From Strongyloides papillosus (Eukaryota; Nematoda; Chromadorea; Rhabditida; Strongyloididae), in NCBI GenBank assembly GCA_005656395.1, contig SRSI01000052.1:496001-560000 (forward strand): a stretch of DNA of 64,000 nucleotides, given 5' to 3'. The stretch's first letter is position 1, and each line of letters begins with the position of its first letter. Position numbers and translations under genes: made by a program. Positions 46,087 through 59,987 of this stretch are shown here, piece by piece. Below the pieces are notes generated by a model, which worked only from the letters and a program-made list of their open reading frames with translations, was not told the DNA's origin and did no database searches.

Positions 46087-46786
46087 TTAGTTCACTTTCT
46101 TATCATTTGTCACATTACAATAAGAGCGTGATTTTAAACCATTAACTAGATATTCTAAAGATAAAATAGTAATTGTAGCAAAAACAATAGTTGAAATAGG
46201 AGTAACATCCTCTTTATAAATAGAATTTGCAAAAAAGACATTTGGAAATGCTAGAATTCTATAGAACAATGGAAAATCATACTTTGGAACCGTAAAAATT
46301 ACTGAAGAAAAAGAATGGTAAGTTAAATAAGAAATAAGGCTTGCCCTAGCAATTAATAAACAAATATTTTCCATAATACTACTATTATTATTAACCTTTT
46401 CTAAAATTTTCTTTTTTTCATGTTCTAATTTAACGATTTTCCTTTCTATTTTCATGTGTTGTGCAAAGTCATCTTTAATCGAGTATTTATTTCTTTCAGA
46501 TGTCAATTTTCTTATCTCTGCATCATTTTCCTTCAGCAATCTCTCATCCTCCGTCAATTGAGCAAGTTTAGTTAACTAAAAAAATAATTTGTTAAAATAT
46601 ATTTATTTTTATTCATTAAAGTAGGTATTTTAAAATTAAACCAACCTGAATTTTGAGAAATGAAGAAATATAGATCCAATATCTAGCTATAATCACGACC
46701 AAAAATGAACAGAATAATTTATAGCTATCTAAATTTTCATTTATTTGATAAACTTTACCGATATAAAGTTCTCTATTATCATCCAT
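46087..46786 (-). CDS. Guided entry of tail-anchored proteins factor 1 (GET1/WRB)
   Basis: Exons 46786-46646 and 46575-46087 with a 70-nt GTTGGT...TTTTTAG intron, 209 aa. An N-terminal hydrophobic segment (LFCSFLVVIIARYWIYISSF) is followed by the cytosolic coiled coil typical of WRB/GET1. In it, KYSIKDDFAQHMKIERKIVK matches the family pattern of DEFA..ARLERKI. Two further membrane segments follow. The protein is an ER receptor subunit that receives tail-anchored proteins from TRC40/GET3. A TTTTATAG acceptor nine bases before the ATG supports this start. The long first-exon reading is in frame without a further intron, though GTAAAG at 46758 would be an alternative donor. Confidence 0.85.
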
Positions 46787-48514
46787 CTCTCTTTCTATAA
46801 AAATAAAAAAAATTCCTTAACTAAAAAATGATCGCGAATTTTACAAAATTTACAATTTACTAATACAACGTCACTTTTAATACATCACGTGGGATATTTC
46901 CTATTGTCATACTATTCCTTTAAATATCAAAAACAGGAGACAAGCATTCAAAACAGATAATATTCTCAATATATTCTAAACATTTTTCTTATAAAAGGTA
47001 TATTGAACTAAAAAACGACTAACGATAATAAGAAAAATAATAAGACAATAGATGACAATAAACAAAAAGATAGTAGCAATCATAATAAAAATTAAAAATA
47101 AGAAAAATCATTTTGATTATCGATAGATGAACTATAAAAGCATTAGACATAAGATACAAAACCTACTATTGCCAAAACAACACTCAAATGTTGAAGAAAG
47201 AGGGATGCAATATGAATAATGGCCTATCACGACTATGTACCCCCGAAATACACACTAGATATGTCTCTCTTTATATGTAATAATTAGTATTACAAAAGTT
47301 ATACTAAGTAAAAACCTATGTAAAATAATAATAACATATATTCTCTTTCTTTTCAATAAACAGGATATAATTTATTAACAATAATGTTGTTAATAACAAG
47401 ATCCAAAACTAAAATATTATAACTGAATCATGTGTAGAGATAAACTGGACAAAATAAAATATTAAAGCAACATAGATTGATTACTTAAATTATAGACATT
47501 CATCCATTAACACTTAAAAAACATCTAAAAATTACAATGATTATTTATATAAAACAATTAGCTTATAAAAACTAAACTTGAATATATCATAGGATACTAA
47601 TGAAATGCAACATAAAAAATAATTTTTCTAGCAATATCACTTGATTTTCCTTCTCGTCACTCCAGACAATTTTTGTACATCTTTCCAACAATCTTGTCTT
47701 GAAGCAATGTTTTTTTAATATTTATTATTATTACTATAGGAAATTTTTCGGTAAGTGATCAATTATTCAACGTGACTTGAAACCCCCGTCATAAATTATG
47801 TAAGCTGTCTAAAATGAAGCTTGTTTATATTTTTTGAGATACCATTGTATTACGCCTATGTAGTAATGATATTCAAATAAAAGGAAGAAAGGTTTTGTTA
47901 TTGACAAAAATTTTTTCACAGATTAAATAGAAATTAATTATTAAAAAAACAATGTATTCTATAAAATACTACCGTCTATTTATTTATTGTCAAGAATTGA
48001 GTGTCGAAATAATATATTTTAATAGAACATCTACCATTAAAAATATTGAAAAAATCAAAATACAACGCTAGACTTTTTTTATGTAAAAATTTATTTAAAC
48101 AAATTTTAATTTAAGAAACCATAGTTTTCCAATATGATAAAATAATAAGACATTAAAAAATATACAAGTGACATTGAAATATTGTAAGTAAAAAATCGGA
48201 AAAAATAATTAAGATTATTTTGTGAAAAAAAAGTTCTTTGCTTCATTATTTTTGTTTGAAATCTGAAAAACACATTCAAAAAAGCAGATATTTTATTTTG
48301 CCATTTATCTCCTATTAGTTCTTATTTCTTTCCGATAAAACTATAGAATGTCTTTTTTTACCACCAAAGTAATCATAAAACTTCTTTTGAAAGAACGTAT
48401 ATCACATATGATAATATAATTTTTTTTTAATTCTTAGAGTCCTTTAAGTTACCCGTTAATAGATACAAATAATAATTAAACATTCAGTTCTTTTAAAAAC
48501 AAATTATACATTTT
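46787..48514. other. AT-rich intergenic region
   Basis: 1.7 kb between GET1 and the Abl 3' end; no gene or strong repeat seen. Confidence 0.5.
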
Positions 48515-51500
48515 TCATTTATTTACAAGTTGCATTACTTGTTTCAAAGAATTATTACAATCATTTAGTAAACTTTTTTCCATCTCATCCAAAACTCCAT
48601 CCCTTGGATCTTTCGTCAATTCTTTTAATTGTTTATTTATATTTTCTACATGTTTTAATAAATCGTTATATTTAAACTTTGAATATGGTGATATATTTTC
48701 AGCGTATATTGTACATTTTGAATGAAATTGTAGGAGAAGATTATTTAAATTTATCAATTGATTTAATTGATTTTTATCATTGTCTACTACTTTCAATAAT
48801 TTTTTTGCTGCTACAATTGTTGAAGGCCGAATTGTTGCTGTTATTTCCGTTGTGCTTTTGAATGATGCTATACAATCTGTAAAATAAACAAATATTATTA
48901 AAAATATTTTTTGTTCTCGTAAATTTTGAATGTAAAATATAGCAAAAAAACTTTTAGAAATTTTTGGAAAAATTACCTTCAATTTTTTTATAAAGGTCAG
49001 CTAAATGTTCTTTTGATACTTCATTTATCGAATTTATTATATCCACTTCTTTATTTGATGATCTGTCATTCATTAAACTATATCGTTTCTTACTTTTCAT
49101 TATAGGATTTCCATGTAATTCATTATTTTCATTTTCAATATGAATGTTATTTTTATTTACTCCTGCTAATGAGTTTCTACAGTTCTCAGGATTTAATTTA
49201 ATTTCTCTTAAACTATGTGCCCTACACATATTATTAAAAGCAGCTTCAAATTCTTCAGATTCAGTTTTTTTATAATTTGCCTTAAGTTCTGCTTCTTTTT
49301 GTCTAACGAGATTCAATTCTTTTTCACCGATTATCCTCGTAGATTTAGATTTTGGAAAAGTTCCAGGTCCAGATATTTCTTGAGTTTGTCTCGGCGAAAT
49401 AACGTTTTCAGCACTGCCATTGTGTTTAACTTTTTTATCAGATGATTTTAAAAATCTTTCAATTAAACCAGACGGTTTATTAGTTTTTTGTAATGTTGAA
49501 AATTGTTTTGGTGATGATGAAGATGATTCTTTCCTGTTAATATTTATTCCTGTTAGTGCACCACCTAAAGAAACTCTTTTTGGTGGAAGTTTAGGTGGAA
49601 CAGAAGATACATCTTTGTTTTCAATAATTACATTTTGAGGTAACTCTTCTGAAGAAGATGAACGACAGCTAGATGTTGTTGAAGATGATCTTAAATTTGA
49701 AACATTTATTTCTCCTCCTTGAATACTAAAAGGTCTCGAATGTAAGGATTGACCATTTTTTTGAATTGGAATAGCTCTTATTTTAGCAGTTTCTGTTCTT
49801 GGTGGAGGTTCTGGAATAGGTGAAATACTTGGTACTGGTGATACAGATATTGTTGGTTTAATTTGAGTGCTATTTGTTTCAACGTGTCTTAATTTTTTTA
49901 TTTTAGCTTTTAATTCATTTTCACCGTAGTCTTTTGATGTATTATTTTCTACTGTAACGGTCTTTGGAGGAGGTGTAGGCCCTTTTCCTTTATTCATTTT
50001 TTCCCCCGTTTCATCAAAATTTCTTCCTTTAACAAGAGGTATAAATTGAGATGTTGATGAAATAGCTGGCTGTCCTTGAATTTTATCAGTTATATATTGA
50101 GAAGTGACATCTGATTTGACATTTTGTGGTGATATATTTTCCATTGTATTCGTTTTTTTCAAACGATTCTTTAATTGAAGTAATAATTCACTTTGACGAT
50201 TTGTTGAATTTGGCGTTGTGTCTAATGAATCTTGAGATGTTGCCCTAACTATATCACTTTTTGCACCATATCCTACTGATTCATTGTCATCACAAAGTGT
50301 CTGCTGATTCATCGATTCCAGAAAAGCTTCTATTCTTTGTTGTTTTGGCAATGTGTCAAATTGTGGAACAATTTTTCTTGACTTTTGTTGTAATTCATAC
50401 ATTAAAACACTAGGATTTGTTGTTGTTGGACTGTCATCAGATGACACCGATGTTTGTAGGAAAGCTTTAAGAGCATTCTTTTTTGCTGCAGCTGGGGGTG
50501 GTATAGGATGTGGGTTGCTTTGATGATTATTAGTTTGATGATGTCCCACACTTCCTGAAGCAGTACTACTTCTTCGAGTAGATGGTGATGATCCATTGTT
50601 AAAATTACTAGAACCACGAAATGTTGTTATGTCATTTCTGTTTGCTTCAGTATTAATTGAATGCCTAATACGATTACTATTTCCATTTAATAAATTTATT
50701 CCATCTGACATAGGGCTACTACCTCTTCTTCTTGAACTTGCTATCCCAAAATGACAACTTCTTTCTAATTCTGAAGCTAATGTGTTTTGTTGAAGAACTG
50801 ATTGTAATGTTTGATAAAGTTCACTGAAAGTTGGTCTATCTGTTGGTGCCCAATTCCAACATTGAAGCATTAATCTATACAATGGATATGGACAATTCTG
50901 TGGTTCATCCATTCTAAAACCTCTTTCCAATAAAGAATATACATTGCTCAATTCAACACCTGGATATGGAGCCATTCCATAAGTAGCTATTTCCCATAAT
51001 AATACTCCAAAACTCCATACATCAGATTTTGTTGAAAATGTATTATAAGCTAGACCACCGGGACAACACCATTTAATTGGAAATTTAGAGCCTTCTTTTG
51101 CTGTATATGTATCATCTCCTCTTAAAAATCTTGCTAATCCAAAGTCAGCAACTTTAACAACATATTCATTAGCTATCAAACAATTCCGAGCCGCTAAATC
51201 ACGATGAATTATATTTTTACTTTCTAAATAAGCCATTCCAGAAGCGACTTGCGATGCCATATAAAGCATAACTGATGCTGGTAAAGAATCTTTTTCAATT
51301 TTTCTTAAATAATCCAAAAGATTACCCTTATTCATAAATTCTGTTATAATAAATAGTGGAGCTTCTCTTGTACAAATACCAATAAGTGAAACGAGATTAG
51401 GATGAGATAAATCTTTCATTATAGCAGCTTCAGTTAAAAATTCATGTATAGGCATAGTTTCTTCTTTTAATGTTTTAACTGCAACTGTTTTTCCAGTTGT

Positions 51501-52525
51501 CTTCCAATACCCTTCATAAACATCACCATACTGTCCAGAACCAATTTGATTTCTCATTACTATTTCATTTCTATCCATTTCCCATTCGTCTGATCGTGTT
51601 GGAGATAGTGAAAAGACTGTCAGTCCTTTTTGTTTTTTAACAGCCGGATACTGTAAATGACATATTAAACCATCAGCTTCTATTGAATGATGTTGAATTA
51701 ATTCTCCTAATGTTTTAAATTTTGCCTCCGGAGTTATATATAAATAATTGTTACGATCAACATTTATGCGATAGTGATATACACGAGTATCATAACGAAC
51801 AGTTATTGAAAATTGTCCTGGTGATGATTCGCTTTCACGAACTAAAAACGATCCATTTATTCCAGATGATAATAAAACTTCACTATCATTTCTTGAAATT
51901 TTACCATGATACCTAAAAATATTTTACATATCAATAAAAATAAAAATTGAAAAAAAATATACCAAGGAAATTTTTCTAATGAAGATAAAGATGCTATATA
52001 ACTTGTGGGAATCCAACCAATACTATTTAATTTTCTTTTATCATTTTTTTTCATAGAAATAAGTTGTGCTTCGCACCATTCACCAGTTGAATTATAACCT
52101 AATATCCTTATACGATCACCTTCTCTAACAGTCATTTGTTCTTCACAAACTCCGTGAAAATCATATAAAACTACATATAAACTATGATATTGTTGTTGTT
52201 GAACAGCTATTGAATTTCTATTTTTACTACCCATACTATTAAATGATGGATATGGACTATCTCCCGAAAATGAGCCATGTGACTCCGAACCTACAATACT
52301 ACCACATCCAATTGGTGAATGTAGAAGGTCATCTCTTGAAGGCCACCCAACTATATTAGTTCTTTTCGGTGATATAGATGTTTTTTGATTACTATGGACA
52401 GCACTAGTATTTGCAGTTGTTGGTAACATCTGGTGATGACGAGTACCTGGATAAGGTGCCTGACTATGATGATGATGCCGTTGAATATTTAATGAGTCAA
52501 CGGAAGCTGGTCTCCTACAATCCAT
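48515..52525 (-). CDS. abl-1: Abl non-receptor tyrosine kinase
   Basis: Exons 52525-51963, 51912-48977 and 48876-48515 (introns 50 and 100 nt), 1286 aa. Order: low-complexity N-terminus, SH3 ([20 protein letters not shown]), SH2 ([18 protein letters not shown]), kinase, a long polar Ser/Pro-rich linker, and the F-actin-binding domain in exon 3 ([20 protein letters not shown] to QVMQLVNK). The kinase retains [35 protein letters not shown], the activation-loop Tyr ([15 protein letters not shown]) and a Thr gatekeeper (FIITEFM). The APE motif reads CPG at residues 471-473 ([15 protein letters not shown]). PxxP motifs in the linker fit SH3 binding. This cytoplasmic kinase signals in actin dynamics and apoptosis. 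Confidence 0.96.
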
Positions 52526-55500
52526 TTTGACTATTTTAAAGTTTTAAGGCAATTGCTTTTATCTGTTTCTATATATTATTATTTCTTATAATAAAATATA
52601 ACTTTAGATAGAAAGAGATTTACAATAAAAGTAATTTAAATAAAATAATAGTAATTCAATAATATGTTTTTGATTGTTGCAATAGAGAGAAGATTTTTTA
52701 AATAGTATTAAAATTATTAAATATTTTAAAAGAATAGTAATATGAATTATATTCTCTAAAACAATTTTAATATGAAATAGAACTTAGCAGATGGATCCTG
52801 ATTTGTTTCGTCTATTAAGACAGAATGGCATTCTAAAATTAAATTATTATGTACAATATTAGTTTATGAATTATAATATAACACAAAAATACAAAATGCG
52901 ATTTACATCAATATAGCCATAAAGAATATAAAAAATAATAAGCAAAAATAAGTAATATAAAAAAAACAAAAAAATTAATATTTTCAATTAAATATTTTTA
53001 CCTTGAAAATGACATAATTCATAATACTATTTACTTAATATAATAAAAAGTTCACTATTATCAATTTCTAGTTATTGTTTTATGAATAATAATTATAAAA
53101 GCATATTTATAAAAAAACTCTTATAAATGTACAATTTCTAAAAGTAGCATTTTATATATAAAATTATATATGATTTATCGCAATCAACATAATTACTCTC
53201 TTCTCAATTGCATTTCTTTACTTTTCAAGGGTATAAAAATATATTAAAAACAAGCAATCATTAAAGATGCCAAATATAGCTATAAATTAGGATGTTTAAT
53301 AAAATTTACATTTTACTTGAGATATAACTGAAAGATATAAAAAATAACTAAGACATAACACAAAACGTTTTACGTTTGTTTCTTATTAATATAAATTTTA
53401 TATTTTAAGAGATAAAAAGCTTAACTATATAAAGATTTCTATTATGAGTCAAAAAAATTATAATCAAAGTACTTATTAATCAGTAAAACAATTCTATGAA
53501 GGACAAAATCAGTTTTTTTAAGCACATTGAGCAGTAAAATTAAATATTATCTCTATTGAAAATAAATTTTTGTACTGATTGTATAGAAAAGAAAAGTGAC
53601 CACATATTTAAGAGAGTTTAAATAATAACACAAAGAAGCTATGGTAGTACAATTCTAGACATAAACTGCGTAGATAGAATAATAAATAAACTTTTTTTGA
53701 TAAGTTACCGATAGGTCATTTTCTCTCTTATTGTATATTAATATTTTTAAAATAAAAATATATTTTTGTTCATTCAATGTATTTAAAGTATATTAAAATC
53801 TTAATTGTAAGAGCCTTTTAATATTTTTAAAATTGGTATAATCTTATAAAATTTCTACCATAGGTGTATATATTGAGGTTTTCTTTATTAATAATAATGA
53901 TGCGTATTTCAATTTTTGAATGACAGTTCACTCAACCTCCACCTACTATTATTTCTTTTATTTTCTTGTAAAAAATATTATCTAAAGAGAGGTAGAAAAG
54001 TTTTGAAAAACGTATTTAACAATCATCAGGAGCTGCTTTAATAATTTTTCAAGAATATTACAAGTAGAAAAAAACAATTATAGATAAAATATTACTACTA
54101 AAATTATTATCTTATATTGTATAGAAGGAGTACAACAATATTTAAAGTAGTATATTTAGGAAAGAAACAAAATAATAGAGAGAACGATCAAATATCTTTT
54201 ACAAATGTCTCTTTTTTTCTCAGTTTTAAATCAAAGTGTAAATATTCACTGTAAAATTATTATTAATCAACAAAAAATTGATTAGAAAAAAAGTTATATG
54301 TATTTTATGATGTATGGAATAACAAAAATAATAAAATCTCTTGCTTCATAGATAAGAAAGAAGAGTACAACTAACATATAGTGTTGTTTAAAAGTACTAA
54401 CAAAATCTAATAAGAATCATTTGTGAAAGTAGTCAATCATTATAAGGGGTGCCTCTATAACTCATATGCATATATTCTAGTGAACTATTATAATAATGTT
54501 CTTACAATAAGTATATAAATAATATTTATAAAATATCACAATTACAATTTCTTCTTGTAAAGAATTTTAACTATAAAAATAAGGTAATATCAAGATTATA
54601 TACTTTTTCACATTCATTAAAAATATAATCATAAAATAATATTTTGTATATTTATTAAATACACAATTCTGTTAACAAATACAAAACCCATAGGATTATA
54701 TAATTTAGCATGACAAATGCCACTGATGATGTTACTATCATATTCCTCCTATTTTATTGTAGTTTTATTTAAAACTTTTATACAGAAAATTCAATAACAT
54801 ATTTTAAGCTAATGAATATTAACAAGCTAGCTTAGTCCAAAATTTGAACCACACGCATTAAAATATATAGGCATATACAACTAAATATTTATTATTGTAT
54901 GTACATTTTTGTCAAAGTTTGAAGAACAAAAACTACCATCCTCATTTCTATATATCTTTTCAATGTAGTCATTGTAATAATATAATAGTTATGTACAATT
55001 ATATTAGAAATTATTGATGACCTTATTTAATGGTAGTTAAAATATTTTCAAAACAGTATTAAATACAACAATATATTCAATTGTATAAATAAAATATAGA
55101 AAAAAAATTATGCACTTTATAAATACAATATTAAATATTTTTATACTTACAATCACTTAAATATATGTACTTTCAAATTTTATAGTTTTTTTCAAAAATA
55201 ATTGGAAACTCTTTTATAATATGTAATATTTTTCAAAATATATATACAACTTAAAAAAATGGTCTTCTTTTTCTTAATTGAACATATCATAAAATAAATC
55301 GTTTTTAGCTTTTAATATAATATCAATAATAAATGTACATCTCACTCAAAAATAAATAAAATATAGAACTCTCATAGGTGTAGAGCTAATTATTGGAAAC
55401 CAGATGTCAATTCAATTCTCCTTCAGATCATTATTTCAAAACAATTTTCTGTTGTATGTATAAATATATATAGTTTAAGGTTTAACTTTAAATGTATAAT

Positions 55501-58500
55501 AAAAAGTATAATTTATAAATTCTGTTAAATTTCTAAACTATAGTAAAAGATATGAAATTTAATATAGCAAAAACAAAATATTAACTAATAAAATGTTTTA
55601 TTTTGTTTCTAAGTATAATAACAAAATTAATTAATAAGATGAAATGACAAAGGCATAAAATATTTAAGAAAAAACAAATATTCCGTTTTACTAATAATGA
55701 TTAATATAATATATATTTTTATAATTACTAATAATTCAGTAAAACTTTTCATCAATAATTTCTAGATACATAATAATGACTTCATTTTACATCATATAAA
55801 TAAATTAAAAATATAAATAAATGATAGAAATATCTGTATTTTAATAATTTGAAGATTTCTTTTAAAATTATTACCACTTGATTTAAACATCATTTTTATA
55901 AAAAAAATGAATTAAATTTAGATGTAAAAAATATTCATTAACAGTTGAACACTATACATATTTGTAAATACATAAATAACTCTAAAAGACTCTTAATAAA
56001 TATAATAGACTGTTCTATTATTGATTCAACTTTCAATATCAAAAGATGGCAAATAGTGTATGTTAAACCAAAATAATATGTATATATTTATATTACAACG
56101 GTCAAAGATAAAATTAAATAAATGATTTATCAAGAAAAGGAAATTTTAAAATTTTTAATCTTTACATCAAAATAACAACAAATATTTGATTTCTTTTGTT
56201 GAAGGGCAAAGATGTATGTAAAAACAAAAATAATTTCATTTAATACTGCATTGCAAATAAAAAAAGAGTTTTCTTCAAGAAGAATAAATATAGTTTTTAT
56301 AATGAAATATGACGTTTTAAATGAAAAAAATTTTTTCTATAAATTAATGATATGGCTTAAAACAATAAAAGAAATATAACATAGTAAAGTATATAAATAA
56401 TAACAATTACATATCTTGTATCATTTAATATTAGTAAAAGAGAGAAATTTTAAATAAATAAATTGTACATTATATATTGTTTTTAAGAAAATCAGACAAA
56501 AAAATACAATAAAAATCTTGTATTAAGTAGTAAAACAAAAATGAAAAAGCATTTTTTTCATTAAATTTTAAAGAATTACTACAAGTGAAATAGAAGTAGC
56601 TTAGATAAATCAAGATAAGATAAAGGACAAATAAAGGTAAGAGTTTAATATAAGATCATAGGATAAAGATAAATAAAACTTAATTATTTATAAAAATTTA
56701 TCAATATTAGACGATCTTAACGATAGAAAATAATATGTATATCAATAAAAAATTATATTCGTATATATATCTTGCGCGAAAATGTTTAAAGATCCTAGGT
56801 TAAAAATTTACTTTTGATTTTTCATAATAAAATATTATGTTTCCTTTGACAAATAATGTTTTATTTTTTATAGTTTTTTTAATTCTATAATATAAATTAT
56901 ATATAAAGGGGTGTAAAAATGAATAAGATATAAAGGAAAATATCAATTTTTTAGAAGTATTGAAAAGATACTATGTGAATAATAGATTTGTTATTTAAGC
57001 GTTTACTTTTAAAACATTAATTCTTAATTTCATTCTCACTCTCTCTCTAATTGTCATGAGGAAGTTTTTTCTTCAATGGTTCTTGTACACTTTGTTCTAC
57101 ATATCAAAGAAAAGTTCTTGCAAAGAGTTAAAATGAATTGAATGTGCATTCTACATATTCTTTGGTTGTTGTGCACAATTTTTATTACTCACCACTATTA
57201 CATCCCCTATGTCCGATGATGGAAATGTGGCAGAAGAATATGGCGATATTATTGGGGTTGATGAATTATAAAAGAAAGAAAAATGGGATTGAGTGACAGT
57301 AAAATATGATATGTTTACTAGTAATTTGCTCATTTCTTAATATTTAACATCTAAATGGTATAATAATATAAATTTGTAAACTAAAAAACCTACAAAGAAA
57401 TAATTAAATTAAAATAGAAATATTACATCACTTATTAATATTTTTAAATTTCATAAAAATTTAATAAATGATCAATAAAGATTTAAGGGGCACATTATTT
57501 TGACGTTAGTAAATCATTTACATAAAATGCGTATAAATTAAAATCTTTTCTTGTTAAAAATGGTAAATAAAAATAGAAACAATTGATTATAAATAATTCA
57601 TTAATGCCATTGAACTTTAGTTTACCATTTAACAATAAAAATAATACTAGATAGAATAAAGCGGTACATAAAAGAAAGAGTTATAGAAGGAAAAATTATA
57701 GTACTTTAGTTAATTACATTTTATGAAATTGTTATTTATATGTTAAAATTTATCTTTTATTAAAAAATAACATATCAAGAAAATTATAGTCTGAGTATAG
57801 AAATACAATAGTCCTACTATAATAAAGAAATGAAAAAGATAATTATGTCTAATTAGATAGAAACATATTTGTTAGAATAAAACAACATATTAAAAAAATG
57901 TGATGCAAAAAAGTCACTAATGCTAAGTATATATTATAAGAAAAATATTGAAATTCACAATAGGTTTGTTTTTATGAAAAGTTTATCAACAATAAGCATC
58001 TAAAAAGAGTCATTAAACGATCCATTATAAAAACAAGAATAAATTTTGGGATTGCATTTAAAGAGATAATTTAATGTATCTTAATCATCGAGTACTTCTA
58101 ATTCTTAAGATCAATCTTTTTCAATATGTCAATAATAAATCCATGAAACTGTATAGATTAAAAAGAAAGAAATAACTTTTAAATAACACAATATTTCCTT
58201 TTTATATGTTTCATGGTTACTCTGAAAAGCAATAATGAAATCTAATTAAGGAAATGATAATCATTTAACATTACTCATGGTCGTAGTATCTAAAAAATGT
58301 AATTCTACAGTCCTAAGTGAGAATAAAATAAAAATAAATAAAATATCACTTTAATTATCATAACAAGCTTTCAATTTTAAGTTTTACTAGAATAAAATAC
58401 TAAACACTAGATATATAGAAAAATAAAATGCACTAATGGTTCATGCCTTTAATGCTAATTTATAAATATATATTAAACCACATTCATAAAACATTGAATA

Positions 58501-59987
58501 CACATCTGCTTCATTTATATACACAGTAAAAATAATATAAGTTAAGAGTGTAAAAGAACAGTTATACAAATTAAGAGGCATTAAAGTTGTCATGTGTATG
58601 TAAATTTAACACAATATCACTAATAATCTATTCATAAGATTGAGATTTTGTTATGATAAATAATAAGTAATAATCAGAAATTTAAATAACGGTTGGAAAT
58701 CTAACATATTTTTTGTTCCCTATTTTATTCGTGACATAACGTTATATTTTTTTACCTAGTATAGATAATTATAAAGTATCTCTTGAAATAAAAACGTCAT
58801 TAATTATTAAAAAATAATAATTCAATTGTGATTAAAATGCATATAACGACAAAGAAGAAACGCTTCAATTGGAACAGGTCTACTTAACTTTGATAATATT
58901 ACAAACGAATAATTTAATGGTATAAGAATCATCAATTTAATGAGATTAATCAAGGATAAAAAAGAAAATGTAACTTGTTCTGGTAATATGATATGGATAA
59001 TTGAAATGCGTTAAATATTTTTTTAAGTTTTATACAGACAAAATTTTCAAATAGTGTCTCTACAAACGAAAAAAAAGATAAATGCTAAAACTATTTATAA
59101 TTTTTAAATTTATTATCAAAGTAAAATTACTTATATTTTATAATTTTTTAAAGAGAAAGATTTATTCATGTAATATAAGTTAAAGTAAATGATTAATTTT
59201 TATTGAAATATAAAAAAATACTTAAAATTATATCTTAAAGGAAAAGAATTTATATGATCATTAATGTAAAATTATAATAAAAACATAACATAGCGTATTA
59301 ATTGAAGATATATTAGAACAAGAACTATTTAATATCATGTAAAAAGAAAAAATGAAGTAATTATTAATAGTTTTTTACTCTTCAAAACTTACAACATGAA
59401 CATGACATACAATAATAGACAAATAAGTATAAATAATTGTCCATAACAGATGGAACTGAGCTTAATGAGAACTTTTTCTGAAGAATTATAAATTATATCA
59501 ATATTTAAGCACTTTTCTTGAATATTTAAATTATAGTAAAAGTAAGGAATAAAGTCAAAGTTAATGCATATGTTATAAATATGAATGATTTTTCAACAAT
59601 TGTCCTATGAATGGGTATATAAATTACACAAACATATATATACACATTCATTTAAAGAAAAAATATTTTCAAATTTTATTTTTTCTATATAAATATATAG
59701 GTGTATAGCAAAAGTCTATTTTCATTTTCTATTCACTAAAATTATCAGTTGTATTTTATGTAGCATTATTTTAATAAAAAATATAAATAAACCAAAATCA
59801 TTACTTCCACTAAATAGTGGAAAAATTCTGAAGTTTGAACTACACTCTATCTATTGAATCAGATAAAGGTTTGTTGAATTCAAGAAAAATATTTTAATTT
59901 TTCTATATAACTTTTATATTTACTACTATAGATTTAAAAGAATTAATAACAAGTATAAATAAGATATTATTATTTTATAAGTAAGAT
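52526..59987. other. 7.4-kb AT-rich gene desert between abl-1 and the MBL-fold gene
   Basis: Very A/T-rich DNA with no exon I can support. It separates divergent starts, so it probably contains distal regulatory DNA or long 5' introns for abl-1. A GC-richer island at 57010-57340 is described separately. No transposon or tandem array recognised. Confidence 0.5.
57010..57340. other. GC-richer island in the desert, possible exon or conserved regulatory element
   Basis: About 330 nt with clearly more G/C than the flanking 3 kb. On the minus strand, 57333-57151 is open (starting MSKLLVNISYFTVTQSHFSF), with a GTGAGT donor-like site at its 3' part. On the plus strand, 57215-57271 reads MSDDGNVAEEYGDIIGVDEL before a stop, and 57139 starts another short frame with a signal-like run. 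The strand cannot be decided. An alternative first exon of abl-1 was considered, but the phase with the first coding exon of abl-1 does not work for the visible donor. Confidence 0.3.

Noticed and set aside
57151..57333. Alternative first coding exon of abl-1
   Set aside because: The visible GTGAGT donor is in phase 0, which does not join in frame to the acceptor before the main abl-1 start; kept only as an unexplained island.
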